18,879 nucleotides of DNA from an uncultured Coriobacteriaceae bacterium (GCA_900552935.1 USBN01000027.1:1-18879); one strand, 5' to 3'; shown: positions 7,411 through 15,066, numbered from the stretch's first letter. Notes: generated from the sequence alone by a model not told the origin. Program-made: numbers and translations.

Positions 7411-7440
7411 ACCAAATGCCGGCGGGCCGAAGCCCGCCGG
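7411..7440 (-). terminator. UUCG-loop hairpin between purH and the bceR-like gene
   Basis: On the minus strand CCGGCGGGC-TTCG-GCCCGCCGG forms a perfect 9-bp stem capped by a UUCG tetraloop, followed by CATTTGGTTTGG. It begins 14 bp after the purH stop codon. The stem is very stable but the U-tract is interrupted, so termination may be partial, leaving some transcript to enter bceRS. Confidence 0.7.
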
Positions 7441-7453
7441 ACTGTACCAGCTA

Positions 7454-9061
7454 CTAGTGACGGAAGTGCCTGGTTCCGGTGAAGACCATGGCGATGCCGT
7501 GCTCGTCACAGGCCTGGATGGACTCCTCGTCGCGGATGGAGCCGCCGGGCTGGATGATCGCGGTGATGCCGTGCTCGGCGAGGACGTCGACGTCATCGCG
7601 GAACGGCAGGAAGGCGTCGGACGCGGCGATCATGCCCTCGGTCGAGACACCCATGCGCTCGCAGGCGGCCTCGGCGCGCTCGCAGGCGATGCGCGCGGAG
7701 TCCGTACGGTTGGGCTGACCGGGACCCATGCCGATGCCGGCGCGGCCCTTGGCGACGAGAATGGCGTTGGACTTCACGGCCTTGCAGACGCGCCAGGCAA
7801 ACAGCAGGTCGTCCATCTCGGCGTCCGTGGGCTTGCGCTTGGTAGGCACCGTGAAGGTCGCGGGGTCCTCGCTCACGTGGTCGATGTCCTGGACGAGGAC
7901 GCCGCCGTCGACGGTGCGGACCTCGTGGCCGATCGTGCGGTCGACGCCGCCGGTGGCAAGCACGCGCATGTTCTTGCGCTTGGAGAGGCGCTCGAGGGCC
8001 TCGGGCGTGTAGCTCGGGGCAATCATGACCTCGACGAACTGCTTGTTCACGTCGGCGAAGTGCTCACACAGCGACAGGGGCACCTCGCGGTTGACAGCAA
8101 TGATGCCGCCATAGGCGGAGATGGGGTCGCAGGCGAAGGCACGGTCATACGCCTCGGTGACGTCCGCGGCGGTGGCGGAGCCACACGGATTCTGGTGCTT
8201 GAGGATGACCACCGCAGGCTCGTCGAACTCGCGAACGGCCGCCCAGGCGGCATCGGCGTCGAGGATGTTGTTGTAGGAGAGCGGCTTGCCCTGAATCTGC
8301 TCGGCGCGGGCGAGCGAGTGCTCCGGCGCGTCCGGGCTCACGTAGAAGGCGGCAGCCTGCTGCGGGTTCTCACCGTAGCGGAGGTCCTGCTCCTTCGTGG
8401 CGGTGAGGACGAACTTCTCGGGGAAGGCGCTCGTGGCCTCGCCCTCGGCGGAGGCCTTGGCGGCCTGCTCGCCCAGCCAGGCGGCGATGGCCGTGTCATA
8501 GGCGGCGGTCGTCTGGTAGACCTTCAGCTGCAGGCGGCGACGGGTCTCGAGCGTGGTGGCGCCGTCGTTGGCGCGCATCTCGGCGAGAACGGCGTCGTAG
8601 TCCGCCAGGTCGCTGACAACGGTCACGGCGTCAGCGTTCTTGGCGGCAGAACGAAGCATGGAGGGGCCACCGATGTCGATGTGCTCGATGGCGTCCGCGA
8701 AGGTGACGTCAGGCTTGGCGACGGTCTTCTCGAACTCATAGAGGTTGACGACGACGAGGTCGATCATGCCGATGCCATGCTCCGCGGCCTCGGCCATGTG
8801 CTTCTCGTCATCGCGGCGGGCAAGCAGGCCGCCGTGCACCTTGGGGTGCAGGGTCTTGACGCGACCATCCATTATCTCGGGGAATCCCGTGTACTGCTCG
8901 ATGGGGACGACGTTGACGCCGGCGTCCGCGAGCACGCGAGCCGTGCCGCCGGTAGAAATCACCTCGACGCCGAACTCATCCTCGAGCGTCTTGACGAACT
9001 CGACGACACCGGTCTTGTCAGTGACCGAGACGAGCGCCCTCTTGATGGAACCCTGTGCCAT
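7454..9061 (-). CDS. purH: Bifunctional AICAR formyltransferase / IMP cyclohydrolase
   Basis: PurH catalyses the last two steps of de novo IMP synthesis in the cytoplasm: formylation of AICAR using 10-formyltetrahydrofolate, then ring closure to IMP. The 535 residues match the usual length (about 510-530). The N-terminal cyclohydrolase domain (1-200) has STGGT (36-40) and KTLHPKVHGG (69-78). The formyltransferase domain has RYGENPQQ (228-235), the catalytic KH pair in KHQNPCGSA (K288, H289) and AYGGIIAVNREV, and ends GTRHFRH. The ATG at 9061 follows a strong GAGGAGG site. The frame stays open further upstream to 9538, but that part is antisense to the acetyltransferase gene and is not coding. 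No other pur gene is in the window. The upstream gap holds a small UUCG hairpin (9119-9130) but no recognisable purine riboswitch. Confidence 0.97.
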   Translation of the reverse strand: MAQGSIKRALVSVTDKTGVVEFVKTLEDEFGVEVISTGGTARVLADAGVNVVPIEQYTGFPEIMDGRVKTLHPKVHGGLLARRDDEKHMAEAAEHGIGMIDLVVVNLYEFEKTVAKPDVTFADAIEHIDIGGPSMLRSAAKNADAVTVVSDLADYDAVLAEMRANDGATTLETRRRLQLKVYQTTAAYDTAIAAWLGEQAAKASAEGEATSAFPEKFVLTATKEQDLRYGENPQQAAAFYVSPDAPEHSLARAEQIQGKPLSYNNILDADAAWAAVREFDEPAVVILKHQNPCGSATAADVTEAYDRAFACDPISAYGGIIAVNREVPLSLCEHFADVNKQFVEVMIAPSYTPEALERLSKRKNMRVLATGGVDRTIGHEVRTVDGGVLVQDIDHVSEDPATFTVPTKRKPTDAEMDDLLFAWRVCKAVKSNAILVAKGRAGIGMGPGQPNRTDSARIACERAEAACERMGVSTEGMIAASDAFLPFRDDVDVLAEHGITAIIQPGGSIRDEESIQACDEHGIAMVFTGTRHFRH

Positions 9062-9254
9062 GAAACCTCCTCGTTGATTGTTAGCAGTCCGGGAGCGGCC
9101 TCCGCCGAACACGCGCGGCGCCCGAAGGCGGTCGCTGGGGATGCCCGTGGTTTCAACTCCCAACGCTTCATTGTGACGCATGCGGCGCCTTCTCGCCCGT
9201 CCAGAACGCGAAAAACGGGTAGGCTTTTGGAATAGCACCAGAAACGGAGGAATT

Positions 9255-9965
9255 ATGGCTTTGTTTGGCGACGGCATCACGTTCGAGGCGCTCACCGGAG
9301 ACGACCTCGACGACATCGCGGGCCTCGCGGCGGACGCCTGGTATTCGCCCGATGGCCTGGGCGACCTGGCGAGCGCCGCCATGGAGGGCACGTGGCTCGA
9401 CGACTCCGAGCGCGACCGCGTGGCGCGCCTCATGGCGACCGATGAGATCGCCGCGTATCTCCAGGAGATGACCTGGGGCGTGAAGGCCATGCTCAAGGGC
9501 AAGATGGTCGGCGTCATCGTGACGCACGGCACCCACACGAGCGCGGAGACCGCCGAGCACTACGGCCACGTCGGCGCCGAGGCGCGCAAGCGCGCCGAGG
9601 AGCTCCTCACGGCGGCCCGCGAGCGCGTCGAGCACCCGGGCAACGTCGAGCCCACCGAGCCCATCTACCTCGACGAGATTCGCGCCACCAAGGAGATGCG
9701 CGCCGAGGCGGACCTCGGCGCGATCCCGCGCATCCTGCTGCTCGTCGTCAGCGCCGAGGCGCGCGGGCACGGCCTTGGCAAGCGCCTCATCAACCGGGCG
9801 CTCGACCACTTCCGCCGCCACGGTGCGGAGCGCTATTGGCTCGTCACGGACACGGACTGCGATTGGTCCTTCTACGAGCACCTTGGCCTCGAGAGGCTCG
9901 CGAACCGCCCCGGCATGGTGCCTGGCGCCCCGGAGCATTCCTTTGTCTACGGAGGCAGGGCCTAA
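9255..9965 (+). CDS. GNAT-family N-acetyltransferase, substrate unknown
   Basis: The 236-residue protein is a probable cytoplasmic acetyl-CoA-dependent acetyltransferase. Motif A, the acetyl-CoA pyrophosphate loop, is ILLLVVSAEARGHGLGKRLINRAL (160-183) with R170-G-H-G-L-G175. The later YEHLGLERL (208-215) is the usual motif B pattern. A helical, charged insert (about 92-150) separates the early strands from motif A and probably shapes the acceptor site. The ATG at 9255 follows ACGGAGG, an excellent ribosome binding site; an in-frame ATG at 9180 has none. It is transcribed divergently from purH and convergently to the DUF2207 gene, so it appears to be a single-gene unit. Confidence 0.85.
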   Translation: MALFGDGITFEALTGDDLDDIAGLAADAWYSPDGLGDLASAAMEGTWLDDSERDRVARLMATDEIAAYLQEMTWGVKAMLKGKMVGVIVTHGTHTSAETAEHYGHVGAEARKRAEELLTAARERVEHPGNVEPTEPIYLDEIRATKEMRAEADLGAIPRILLLVVSAEARGHGLGKRLINRALDHFRRHGAERYWLVTDTDCDWSFYEHLGLERLANRPGMVPGAPEHSFVYGGRA

Positions 9966-10052
9966 GCGCCAGAGAACGCAAGCGCGATCAGCGTGCCAGA
10001 GGTGGAATCTTGCAGGCTGAGTAACGTCGCGAGCGCCAGAGAGCACGAACAC

Positions 10053-10086
10053 GACCGGCGCGCCTGATGCACCAGGCGCGCCGGTC
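10053..10086. terminator. Perfect 14-bp hairpin between convergent genes
   Basis: GACCGGCGCGCCTG (10053-10066) and its exact complement (10073-10086) enclose a 6-base loop. It lies between the stop codons of the acetyltransferase (plus) and the DUF2207 gene (minus). There is no clean U-tract on either side, so it would be a bidirectional terminator of the very stable, U-poor kind seen in GC-rich genomes. Confidence 0.6.
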
Positions 10087-10119
10087 GCTCAACAAAGGTC
10101 GCCGGAACGCGCGGGCGCG

Positions 10120-12048
10120 CTAGAACGCGCCGCCTCCGCCGCCACCGCCGGAGAATCCACCGCCACCACCGCCGCCAGAGCTCGAGGAAGACGCAGCGAG
10201 GGCGGCGGTGCTTACGTTGTGGGCGCTGCCGAAGTCCGTGGTGAGACAGCTCGCAGGCCTGTCGAGGCCGGCATGGCCGTAGTCGTGGAGCCAGCAGTAG
10301 CTGTAGAAGTACGGGCTTGCGAGGACCTCGGGCGCTGCGACCTTGAGCTGCTCGATCACGCGATCCGCCACCCCGAGGACGACGGCCATGACGAGCAGGC
10401 GATCCCAAAGGGCGACGTCGCGAGGCACCGCCTCGTTGAGCAACGTGAAGTCCTTGAGCCAGCGTTTGAGGGCCTCAAGCTTGCCCGCAAGCTCCATGCC
10501 CTCGCGAGACATCGGCGCGAGCCTGGTGCACATGATGATACCGACCGTCATCGCCACGATAGAGAGCACGAGCACGGCAATGCCCGCCAAGATGGCGTCA
10601 TCAGCCAAGAGCACAACGCCGCAGACCATGCCCACCAGGCCAAACAGCACGGAGAAGATGGCGAGGGGAACACGGCCGGTCACCTCTTCGCCATTGAAGA
10701 AGCCTCGCTTCTCCGCGGCCGCCTTGACCTCGTGCTCCCAGTCGCTCAGGGCCTCGCCATAGGTGGCGGGCGCCTTCTTGGCGGCGCGCTTGAAATCCGA
10801 GAAGCGCAGCGTGGAATAGCCGGCGGCGGGAGCCGTGCTCATCTTGCGGTCCTTGCCGCGGGGCGCCACGACGTCAAACATGAGATGCATCGCGGCGTCA
10901 TCGACAGGATCGGTCGCAACGCGCGCGCTGCGAGTGATCTGATAGTCCTTCGCTCTGCCCTTGTTATCGCAGACGAGGTCAAGGCCGATGATGCCATCGT
11001 CCGTAAGCTTCATGAGCGTGGCGGTGAAGCATTCGCTCGGAACCTTGCCGCCCTTCAGCAGCGCGCCAAGCACGGCGGGATGGTCTGCAGAGGGGACGTC
11101 GCGGAAGTACTCGTCTGGGAAGGCTTTCCTGCGCATGCGCTTATAACGCCTCGTCAGGAAGAGCGTCAGACCTCCCGTCGCCGCAATCGAGATGCCGCCC
11201 ACGGTCCCAAAGATCGCAAGCTCGAGGCGGGCGCGCTCGCGACGCTCGTTCGCCTCGTCCGCCCAGCGCTGCTCGTCGCGCAGGATCGAAGACATGTGCT
11301 CGATGGAGCTGGGCACCATGCCCGTGAGCCACTCGACCGGGAAGGTCACGCGGGCCTCGGCGTACTCGCTCGTTCCCACGCCGGGAATGGTGTAGACGAT
11401 CTCGTTGCCGTCGAAGGCGAGCGACGCGTCAAGCGGGCCATGGCCCCAGGCGCGGACGTTATCCTCGGGACGCACCGTCTCACCGGCGGGGACGGGAAGA
11501 TGAACGCGATAGGTGACGTTATCAGAGGGCACGTCCCAGCCATTCGAGACGAGCTTCCAGTAGAGTTCGCCGGTATCGGCCCAGGCGTTGACCACGTTGG
11601 TGACGGTGTAGGTGATGCGCACCGTGGCGGATTCGTCCTCGTGCGAGGAGAAGATCTTCACCTTGAGCGCGCTGCCGCTATCCGTGAGCTGATAGGTGCC
11701 ATCAGCTCCCGAATCAGACTCGATGAAGCTACCCAGCTCGGGAGAGGACAGGTCCTCCACCGCGATGTTGGTAATGCTCACGTCACCAGAGTTGGTGGTG
11801 GCAACGGGCGCGCGCTTCGAGAGGTTCCAGTAGACGCCATGGAAAGACCCGTCGAAGTCGAAGGTTCGCTCCTCGGCGACCGTAATCGACCCGTCCGTGT
11901 TGACGGTTAGGTCCCCAACAACCTCGTCAATCGAATACTCGCGCGCCTGCGCCGGCGTGGGCGCGAGGACGAGGGCAAGTGCGAGAAGCACGATGGCGGG
12001 GACGAACGCCCCGACTACCCCGCGCCACCTCTTGCAAGACATAGCCAT
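10120..12048 (-). CDS. DUF2207-type secreted/membrane protein with glycine-rich tail
   Basis: The predicted protein has 642 residues. A signal peptide (1-35, cleavage likely after AQA) leads into a beta-rich extracellular DUF2207-like domain (about 37-245). A membrane helix (277-299) is followed by basic RRYKRMRRK, which puts the next part in the cytoplasm; two more helices lie at 461-482 and 486-507. The extreme C-terminus (620-642) is a serine run followed by two seven-glycine runs and GAF. Such proteins are widespread in Actinobacteria and Firmicutes, and their function is not established. ATG 12048 is chosen because AAGGGAG lies 5 bases upstream; a second ATG is two codons later. The gene stands alone, followed by the shared hairpin at 10053-10086. 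Confidence 0.85.
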   Translation of the reverse strand: MAMSCKRWRGVVGAFVPAIVLLALALVLAPTPAQAREYSIDEVVGDLTVNTDGSITVAEERTFDFDGSFHGVYWNLSKRAPVATTNSGDVSITNIAVEDLSSPELGSFIESDSGADGTYQLTDSGSALKVKIFSSHEDESATVRITYTVTNVVNAWADTGELYWKLVSNGWDVPSDNVTYRVHLPVPAGETVRPEDNVRAWGHGPLDASLAFDGNEIVYTIPGVGTSEYAEARVTFPVEWLTGMVPSSIEHMSSILRDEQRWADEANERRERARLELAIFGTVGGISIAATGGLTLFLTRRYKRMRRKAFPDEYFRDVPSADHPAVLGALLKGGKVPSECFTATLMKLTDDGIIGLDLVCDNKGRAKDYQITRSARVATDPVDDAAMHLMFDVVAPRGKDRKMSTAPAAGYSTLRFSDFKRAAKKAPATYGEALSDWEHEVKAAAEKRGFFNGEEVTGRVPLAIFSVLFGLVGMVCGVVLLADDAILAGIAVLVLSIVAMTVGIIMCTRLAPMSREGMELAGKLEALKRWLKDFTLLNEAVPRDVALWDRLLVMAVVLGVADRVIEQLKVAAPEVLASPYFYSYCWLHDYGHAGLDRPASCLTTDFGSAHNVSTAALAASSSSSGGGGGGGFSGGGGGGGAF

Positions 12049-12132
12049 GTGGCTCCCTTGAACGGGCCAGTGTTGGCCACATGGTACCCGATGGAGGGCG
12101 ACGTCAGCCTGCGGGCGGGAACACGGCGGCGC

Positions 12133-12170
12133 AAAAGAAAAGCCCCGCGGGGACGGATCCCTGCGGGGCT
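12133..12170 (-). terminator. Rho-independent terminator of tRNA-Ser
   Basis: On the minus strand AGCCCCGCAGGGA and TCCCCGCGGGGCT pair with one mismatch around a four-base loop, followed by TTTTCTTTT. It lies 9 bp beyond the tRNA 3' end. Confidence 0.9.
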
Positions 12171-12178
12171 GCGCGTTC

Positions 12179-12269
12179 TGGCGGAGAGCTGGGGATTCGA
12201 ACCCCAGATACCCTTGGGGGGTATACTCGCTTAGCAGGCGAGCACCTTCGGCCTCTCGGTCAGCTCTCC
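12179..12269 (-). tRNA. tRNA-Ser (anticodon GCU)
   Basis: A full class II tRNA cloverleaf is visible on the minus strand. The acceptor stem is GGAGAGC/GCTCTCC with G discriminator and encoded CCA. The D arm follows, then an anticodon stem CTCGC/GCGAG with anticodon GCT (12235-12233). The long variable arm has an ATACCC/GGGTAT stem, and the T arm is CTGGGGTTCGAATCCCCAG. The long variable arm and anticodon identify a serine tRNA reading AGC/AGU codons. Confidence 0.97.
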
Positions 12270-12286
12270 GTAAAAGGTGCTAGAGA

Positions 12287-12314
12287 ATCATACCTCACAC
12301 CGGCAAAACTGCAA
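12287..12314 (-). promoter_or_regulatory. Promoter of tRNA-Ser
   Basis: On the minus strand TTGCAG (12314-12309) and TATGAT (12292-12287) are 16 bp apart. The predicted start near 12280 leaves a leader of about 11 nt before the mature tRNA. It starts within about 10 bp of the gluQ stop codon, so the tRNA is probably transcribed independently. Confidence 0.7.
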
Positions 12315-12322
12315 GGGTTTCC

Positions 12323-13345
12323 TCACACGAAAGACAAGAAGTCTTCGTCCACCACGATATCCTCGCGATGACTGGCGACCGTCCCCCATGAAAAACGGGG
12401 CACGAGGGCATCCGCAGTCAGGCTCTCCCCCGCCTCGGCAAGGCCAAGACGGCTCGCGATGGCGCCAATCAGAGGACCGGGGGTCTCAAAACGCTCGCGG
12501 AGAGCGCCCAAATCGAGGTCTCGCTCGCGCTTGCAGAGACGGCGACCGTCCGGCGCCACAAGCAGCGGCACATGGCCATACTCCGGATTGCCGTAGCCCA
12601 ACAGGCTCTGGAGATACATCTGACGAGGCGCGGAACCCAGCAGGTCACGCCCGCGGACCACCTGCGTGACGCCCATCTCCGCGTCATCGACAACCACGGC
12701 AAGCTGATAGGCAACCACGCCGTCGCTTCTCCGTACGAGAAAGTCCCCGCACTCGCGCGCCAGCACCTCGCGCTGCGCCCCATAGACGAGGTCGCAGAAG
12801 TCGATGGTGCCCGCGGGATCGGCGGCGTCGGGCACCCGCAGGCGCGTCGCTGGGGGACGCACGGCAGCTCGCGCCGCAACTTCATCGGCGGAAAGACCAC
12901 GACACGTACCGGCATAGACGTAGGTGCCGTCGCTCGCATGGGGCGCCGTCGCGGCGTGGAGCTCGCTCCGCGTGCAGAAGCATGGATACGTGAGCCGCAG
13001 GCCCTTCGAGCCCGCCTCTATGCCGCTGCCACCGAGGCGGTCGATCGCGGCGGCGTAGACCTCGGCGCGCTCGCTCTGCCAGAAGGGACCCTCGTCCCAG
13101 TCAAGGCCAAGCCAGTTCAGGTCATCCATGATGAGCCGGGCCGCCTCGCGGCTCTGGGCTCGCGGGTCGAGGTCCTCGATGCGGAGGACCATACGCCCGT
13201 CCGCAGAGCGAGCCGACAGCCACGCCAAGAGGCACGACGCAACGTTTCCCAGGTGCATGCGCCCGGACGGCGTGGGCGCAAAACGCCCGACGACGCGCTT
13301 GGGCGCCGTCGGGCGTGCGGTGTTGGTGTCAGGAACGATATTCAT
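12323..13345 (-). CDS. gluQ: Glutamyl-Q tRNA(Asp) synthetase
   Basis: GluQRS activates glutamate and attaches it to queuosine at the wobble base of tRNA-Asp; it is a shortened GltX lacking the anticodon-binding domain. The 340 residues contain FAPTPSGRMHLGN with the HIGH-type motif H31-L-G-N34, LRIEDLDP (54-61), and the zinc ligands C122, C124, Y144 and C148 in the CxC...YxxxC pattern typical of this enzyme. The KMSKS position reads RLCKRERDLDL, which is degenerate. The size favours GluQ over a full glutamyl-tRNA synthetase (about 470-500 residues). ATG 13345 is chosen because VGRFAPTPSG then lies at the usual distance; its ribosome binding site is weak. It follows the ferritin gene by 76 bp on the same strand without a clear terminator, so co-transcription is possible. 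Confidence 0.9.
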   Translation of the reverse strand: MNIVPDTNTARPTAPKRVVGRFAPTPSGRMHLGNVASCLLAWLSARSADGRMVLRIEDLDPRAQSREAARLIMDDLNWLGLDWDEGPFWQSERAEVYAAAIDRLGGSGIEAGSKGLRLTYPCFCTRSELHAATAPHASDGTYVYAGTCRGLSADEVAARAAVRPPATRLRVPDAADPAGTIDFCDLVYGAQREVLARECGDFLVRRSDGVVAYQLAVVVDDAEMGVTQVVRGRDLLGSAPRQMYLQSLLGYGNPEYGHVPLLVAPDGRRLCKRERDLDLGALRERFETPGPLIGAIASRLGLAEAGESLTADALVPRFSWGTVASHREDIVVDEDFLSFV

Positions 13346-13421
13346 GTCGCCCAGTATGGCACATGCGGAGCGAGCGCTGTGGCACGGCGTCTCGAGCGAC
13401 ACGAGGTATTGGCGGTAGAGA

Positions 13422-13940
13422 CTACATCGGCAGCGTGGTCTGCGCGATATAAGTGCGCGTGGCGTACTCGCGATCAAGATCGTACAGGCCCTTGGGGTCA
13501 GTGCCGAAGAGCTTCATGTTGCTGATCATGTCGCGCGCGTTGGCCTCTTCCTCGCCCTGCTCCTTCACGAACCAGTCGAGCATCTGCATGGCGCGAATGT
13601 CGTGGGCCTCCTGGGCGACCTCGTAGCAGTGGTGGATGAGGCTCGTGACGTACTCCTCGTGCTCAAGGCCTGCCTCGAGCGGCTCGAGGTCGTTGGAGAA
13701 GGTCTTGCCGGGCTTGTCGATGGCCTCCATCGTGGGTTTGTAATCATTGTCGAGCAGGTAGCGGCGGAGAGCCTTGGCGTGGTCCGTCTCCTCCTGGACC
13801 TGGACCATGTACCAGTTGGCAAAGCCCTTGAGGCCACGGTCCTCGAAATAGTCAGCAAAGGTGAGGTAGAGATAGGCGCTGTAGAGCTCCTTGTTGATCT
13901 GGTCCTCAAGCACCTTGGCGACGTTCTCGTTGATAGCCAT
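13422..13940 (-). CDS. Non-haem ferritin
   Basis: This iron-storage protein (172 residues, normal for FtnA) forms a 24-subunit shell that oxidises and stores iron in the cytoplasm. The ferroxidase residues are E18 (in INKELYSAYLYL), E51 and H54 (in VQEETDHAKAL), E95 or E96 (in LEHEEYVTS), Q128 and E131 (in KEQGEEEAN), each one residue from E. coli FtnA numbering. No haem-binding Met of bacterioferritin type was seen, which supports ferritin over Bfr. ATG 13940 follows AAGGAAG; the longer upstream frame is not supported. Upstream (13966-13980) is the inverted repeat CGGAT-TGTTG-ATCCG. No Fur- or IdeR-type box was recognised. Confidence 0.95.
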   Translation of the reverse strand: MAINENVAKVLEDQINKELYSAYLYLTFADYFEDRGLKGFANWYMVQVQEETDHAKALRRYLLDNDYKPTMEAIDKPGKTFSNDLEPLEAGLEHEEYVTSLIHHCYEVAQEAHDIRAMQMLDWFVKEQGEEEANARDMISNMKLFGTDPKGLYDLDREYATRTYIAQTTLPM

Positions 13941-14137
13941 AACGTCTTCCTTCCAACGTATTGAACGGATTGTTGATCCGATTGCATGCATACCCAAATG
14001 CCCGCGCGTCATGCTCGCCATACGAGATTCCCAACAAAGAAGATTCCCTACGGGTGCCAAGACACACGTCTTCCATTCTCCCCCCAAGATCAGCTACTGA
14101 CATCTGATTGTAAAAGCCCTGCTCAAGGACGTTGCTC

Positions 14138-14200
14138 AAAAAAATTTTACCGAATTTCGAAAAAGTACTTGACGAAGGGTAGGTCGAATGCGAGTATATC
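14138..14200 (+). promoter_or_regulatory. Promoter of tRNA-Arg with A/T-rich upstream element
   Basis: TTGACG (14169-14174) and TATATC (14195-14200) are 20 bp apart, longer than usual, with A- and T-tracts (14138-14166) just upstream like an UP element. The predicted start near 14207 is a few bases before the mature tRNA. The region between the -10 and the start is GC-rich, as in stringently controlled stable-RNA promoters. Confidence 0.6.
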
Positions 14201-14210
14201 TAACTGCGCT

Positions 14211-14287
14211 GCGGCATTAGCTCAGCTGGATAGAGCGTTTGACTACGAATCAAAAGGTCATAGGTTCGAATCCTATATGCCGCACCA
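14211..14287 (+). tRNA. tRNA-Arg (anticodon ACG)
   Basis: The cloverleaf is complete: acceptor GCGGCAT/ATGCCGC, A discriminator, encoded CCA, D arm with AGCTCAGCTGGATAGAGC, anticodon stem TTTGA/TCAAA with ACG at 14245-14247, and T arm with GGTTCGAATCC. The A at position 34 is expected to be deaminated to inosine so the tRNA reads CGU, CGC and CGA. Confidence 0.97.
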
Positions 14288-14297
14288 TTAAAAAGAC

Positions 14298-14333
14298 GCA
14301 GGTGGTTGTCTTCGGACGACCACCTGCTTTTTT
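14298..14333 (+). terminator. Rho-independent terminator of tRNA-Arg
   Basis: GCAGGTGGTTGTC-TTCG-GACGACCACCTGC forms a 13-bp stem with one G-U pair and a UUCG tetraloop, followed by six T's. It lies 10 bp after the tRNA. Confidence 0.95.
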
Positions 14334-14490
14334 GTGTATCGCGGCAAAGCCATCTTCCAGCTTGAATAGAGCTGAGACGCCTCACCCCGAATAGAGCCGA
14401 GCCTCCTGGCCTAGGAAAGCGCCAAGGGGGCTCGGCCGGGCTACCAATCACGCCCACGCACGGACCCAGCAGACAGCCCATCGCAAGTGG

Positions 14491-14910
14491 CTATTCGAAC
14501 AAGGCTCCCATCAGTGCCTCGTCTCCCTCGAGGCGAACCGCCGTTGCATCCGGGCCAAACGCTCGATAGGCATAGGGCACCTTCGCCGCATCAAGGATGT
14601 CGAGGAGATCCGAAAACTGCACCTCATCATCCGCGAAGAGCGCCGTGAGCAGTGCGGGCAGAGTCCTCTCAACGCTGGGGAGGGGACCGGCCAGTACCTC
14701 AATGAGCGCGGGCAGATTCTGGGCCACCACACACGCGCAGCCGATATGCCACGGCGCATCATAGACATCAAGCGTGGTATCGCCCTCCGTACGGCAAACG
14801 ACAAGCACGCCTTCTGGCTTCTCGACAAGGCCCATCTGGACCGTCTCCCGAGAAGAGCAACGCCTTGCCAGAACCGTGCATCCATCAGACGTGATCGTGA
14901 TGTCGCGCAT
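14491..14910 (-). CDS. Hypothetical protein, 139 residues
   Basis: No family was recognised. From ATG 14910 (MRDITITSDG) the protein has 139 residues; GGGAG lies 5 bases upstream. An ATG at 14922 would add four residues but has a poorer ribosome binding site. The protein is acidic and soluble, with alternating beta-like segments in the first half (TVLARRC, VLVVCRTEGD, CACVVAQNL) and a helical, leucine-rich second half (ALIEVLAG, TLPALLTALFADDEV, DLLDILDAAKVPYAY). It has no signal peptide or membrane helix. Two inverted repeats lie upstream (14930-14946 and 14981-14996). It appears to be a single-gene unit between tRNA-Arg and the hsp20 gene. Confidence 0.7.
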   Translation of the reverse strand: MRDITITSDGCTVLARRCSSRETVQMGLVEKPEGVLVVCRTEGDTTLDVYDAPWHIGCACVVAQNLPALIEVLAGPLPSVERTLPALLTALFADDEVQFSDLLDILDAAKVPYAYRAFGPDATAVRLEGDEALMGALFE

Positions 14911-14929
14911 ACCATCTCCCATCTCTTGG

Positions 14930-14946
14930 CCTCTGATAGACAGAGG
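14930..14946 (-). promoter_or_regulatory. Inverted repeat in the leader of the 139-residue protein gene
   Basis: CCTCTG-ATAGA-CAGAGG has perfect 6-bp arms and ends 20 bp before the start codon. It can form an mRNA hairpin close to, but not covering, the ribosome binding site. Confidence 0.35.
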
Positions 14947-14980
14947 ATACCGCCCCTATCTGACACTAAATCGAACTAAT

Positions 14981-14996
14981 GTTTGCTTACGCAAAC
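14981..14996. promoter_or_regulatory. Palindrome upstream of the 139-residue protein gene
   Basis: GTTTGC-TTAC-GCAAAC has perfect 6-bp arms and lies 71-86 bp before the start codon, where the promoter is expected. It is a plausible operator; no known consensus was recognised. Confidence 0.35.
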
Positions 14997-15031
14997 GCTC
15001 TACCTCGTGTTATCCATTCCAGATTAGTCAT

Positions 15032-15066
15032 AAAAAGAGGGGCTGCCGCCTAAGCGACAGCCCCTC
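15032..15066 (-). terminator. Rho-independent terminator of the hsp20 gene
   Basis: On the minus strand GAGGGGCTGTCGC-TTAG-GCGGCAGCCCCTC pairs over 13 positions with one G-U pair and is followed by TTTTT. It lies about 50 bp beyond the hsp20 stop codon. Confidence 0.92.

Noticed and set aside
7064..9235. A 723-codon open frame on the plus strand across purH
   Set aside because: It is antisense to purH, whose motifs are all intact, and its Gly/Asp/Val/His-rich composition is typical of a shadow frame in GC-rich DNA.
9062..9254. A purine riboswitch upstream of purH
   Set aside because: The leader has only a small UUCG hairpin (9119-9130); the conserved three-way junction core of guanine/adenine riboswitches was not found.
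9062..9538. In-frame upstream extension of purH (159 extra residues)
   Set aside because: The extension overlaps the acetyltransferase gene antisense, has no PurH-like sequence, and the true ATG has a strong GAGGAGG site.
10219..11910. A 563-codon open frame on the plus strand across the DUF2207 gene
   Set aside because: It is an antisense shadow of a gene with a clear signal peptide, membrane helices and ribosome binding site; the translated composition (Arg/His/Ala/Asp) is not protein-like.
14211..14490. tRNA-Arg as a possible integration site for a mobile element
   Set aside because: No integrase, no repeat of the tRNA 3' end and no phage or plasmid genes were seen downstream; the tRNA is followed at once by its own terminator.
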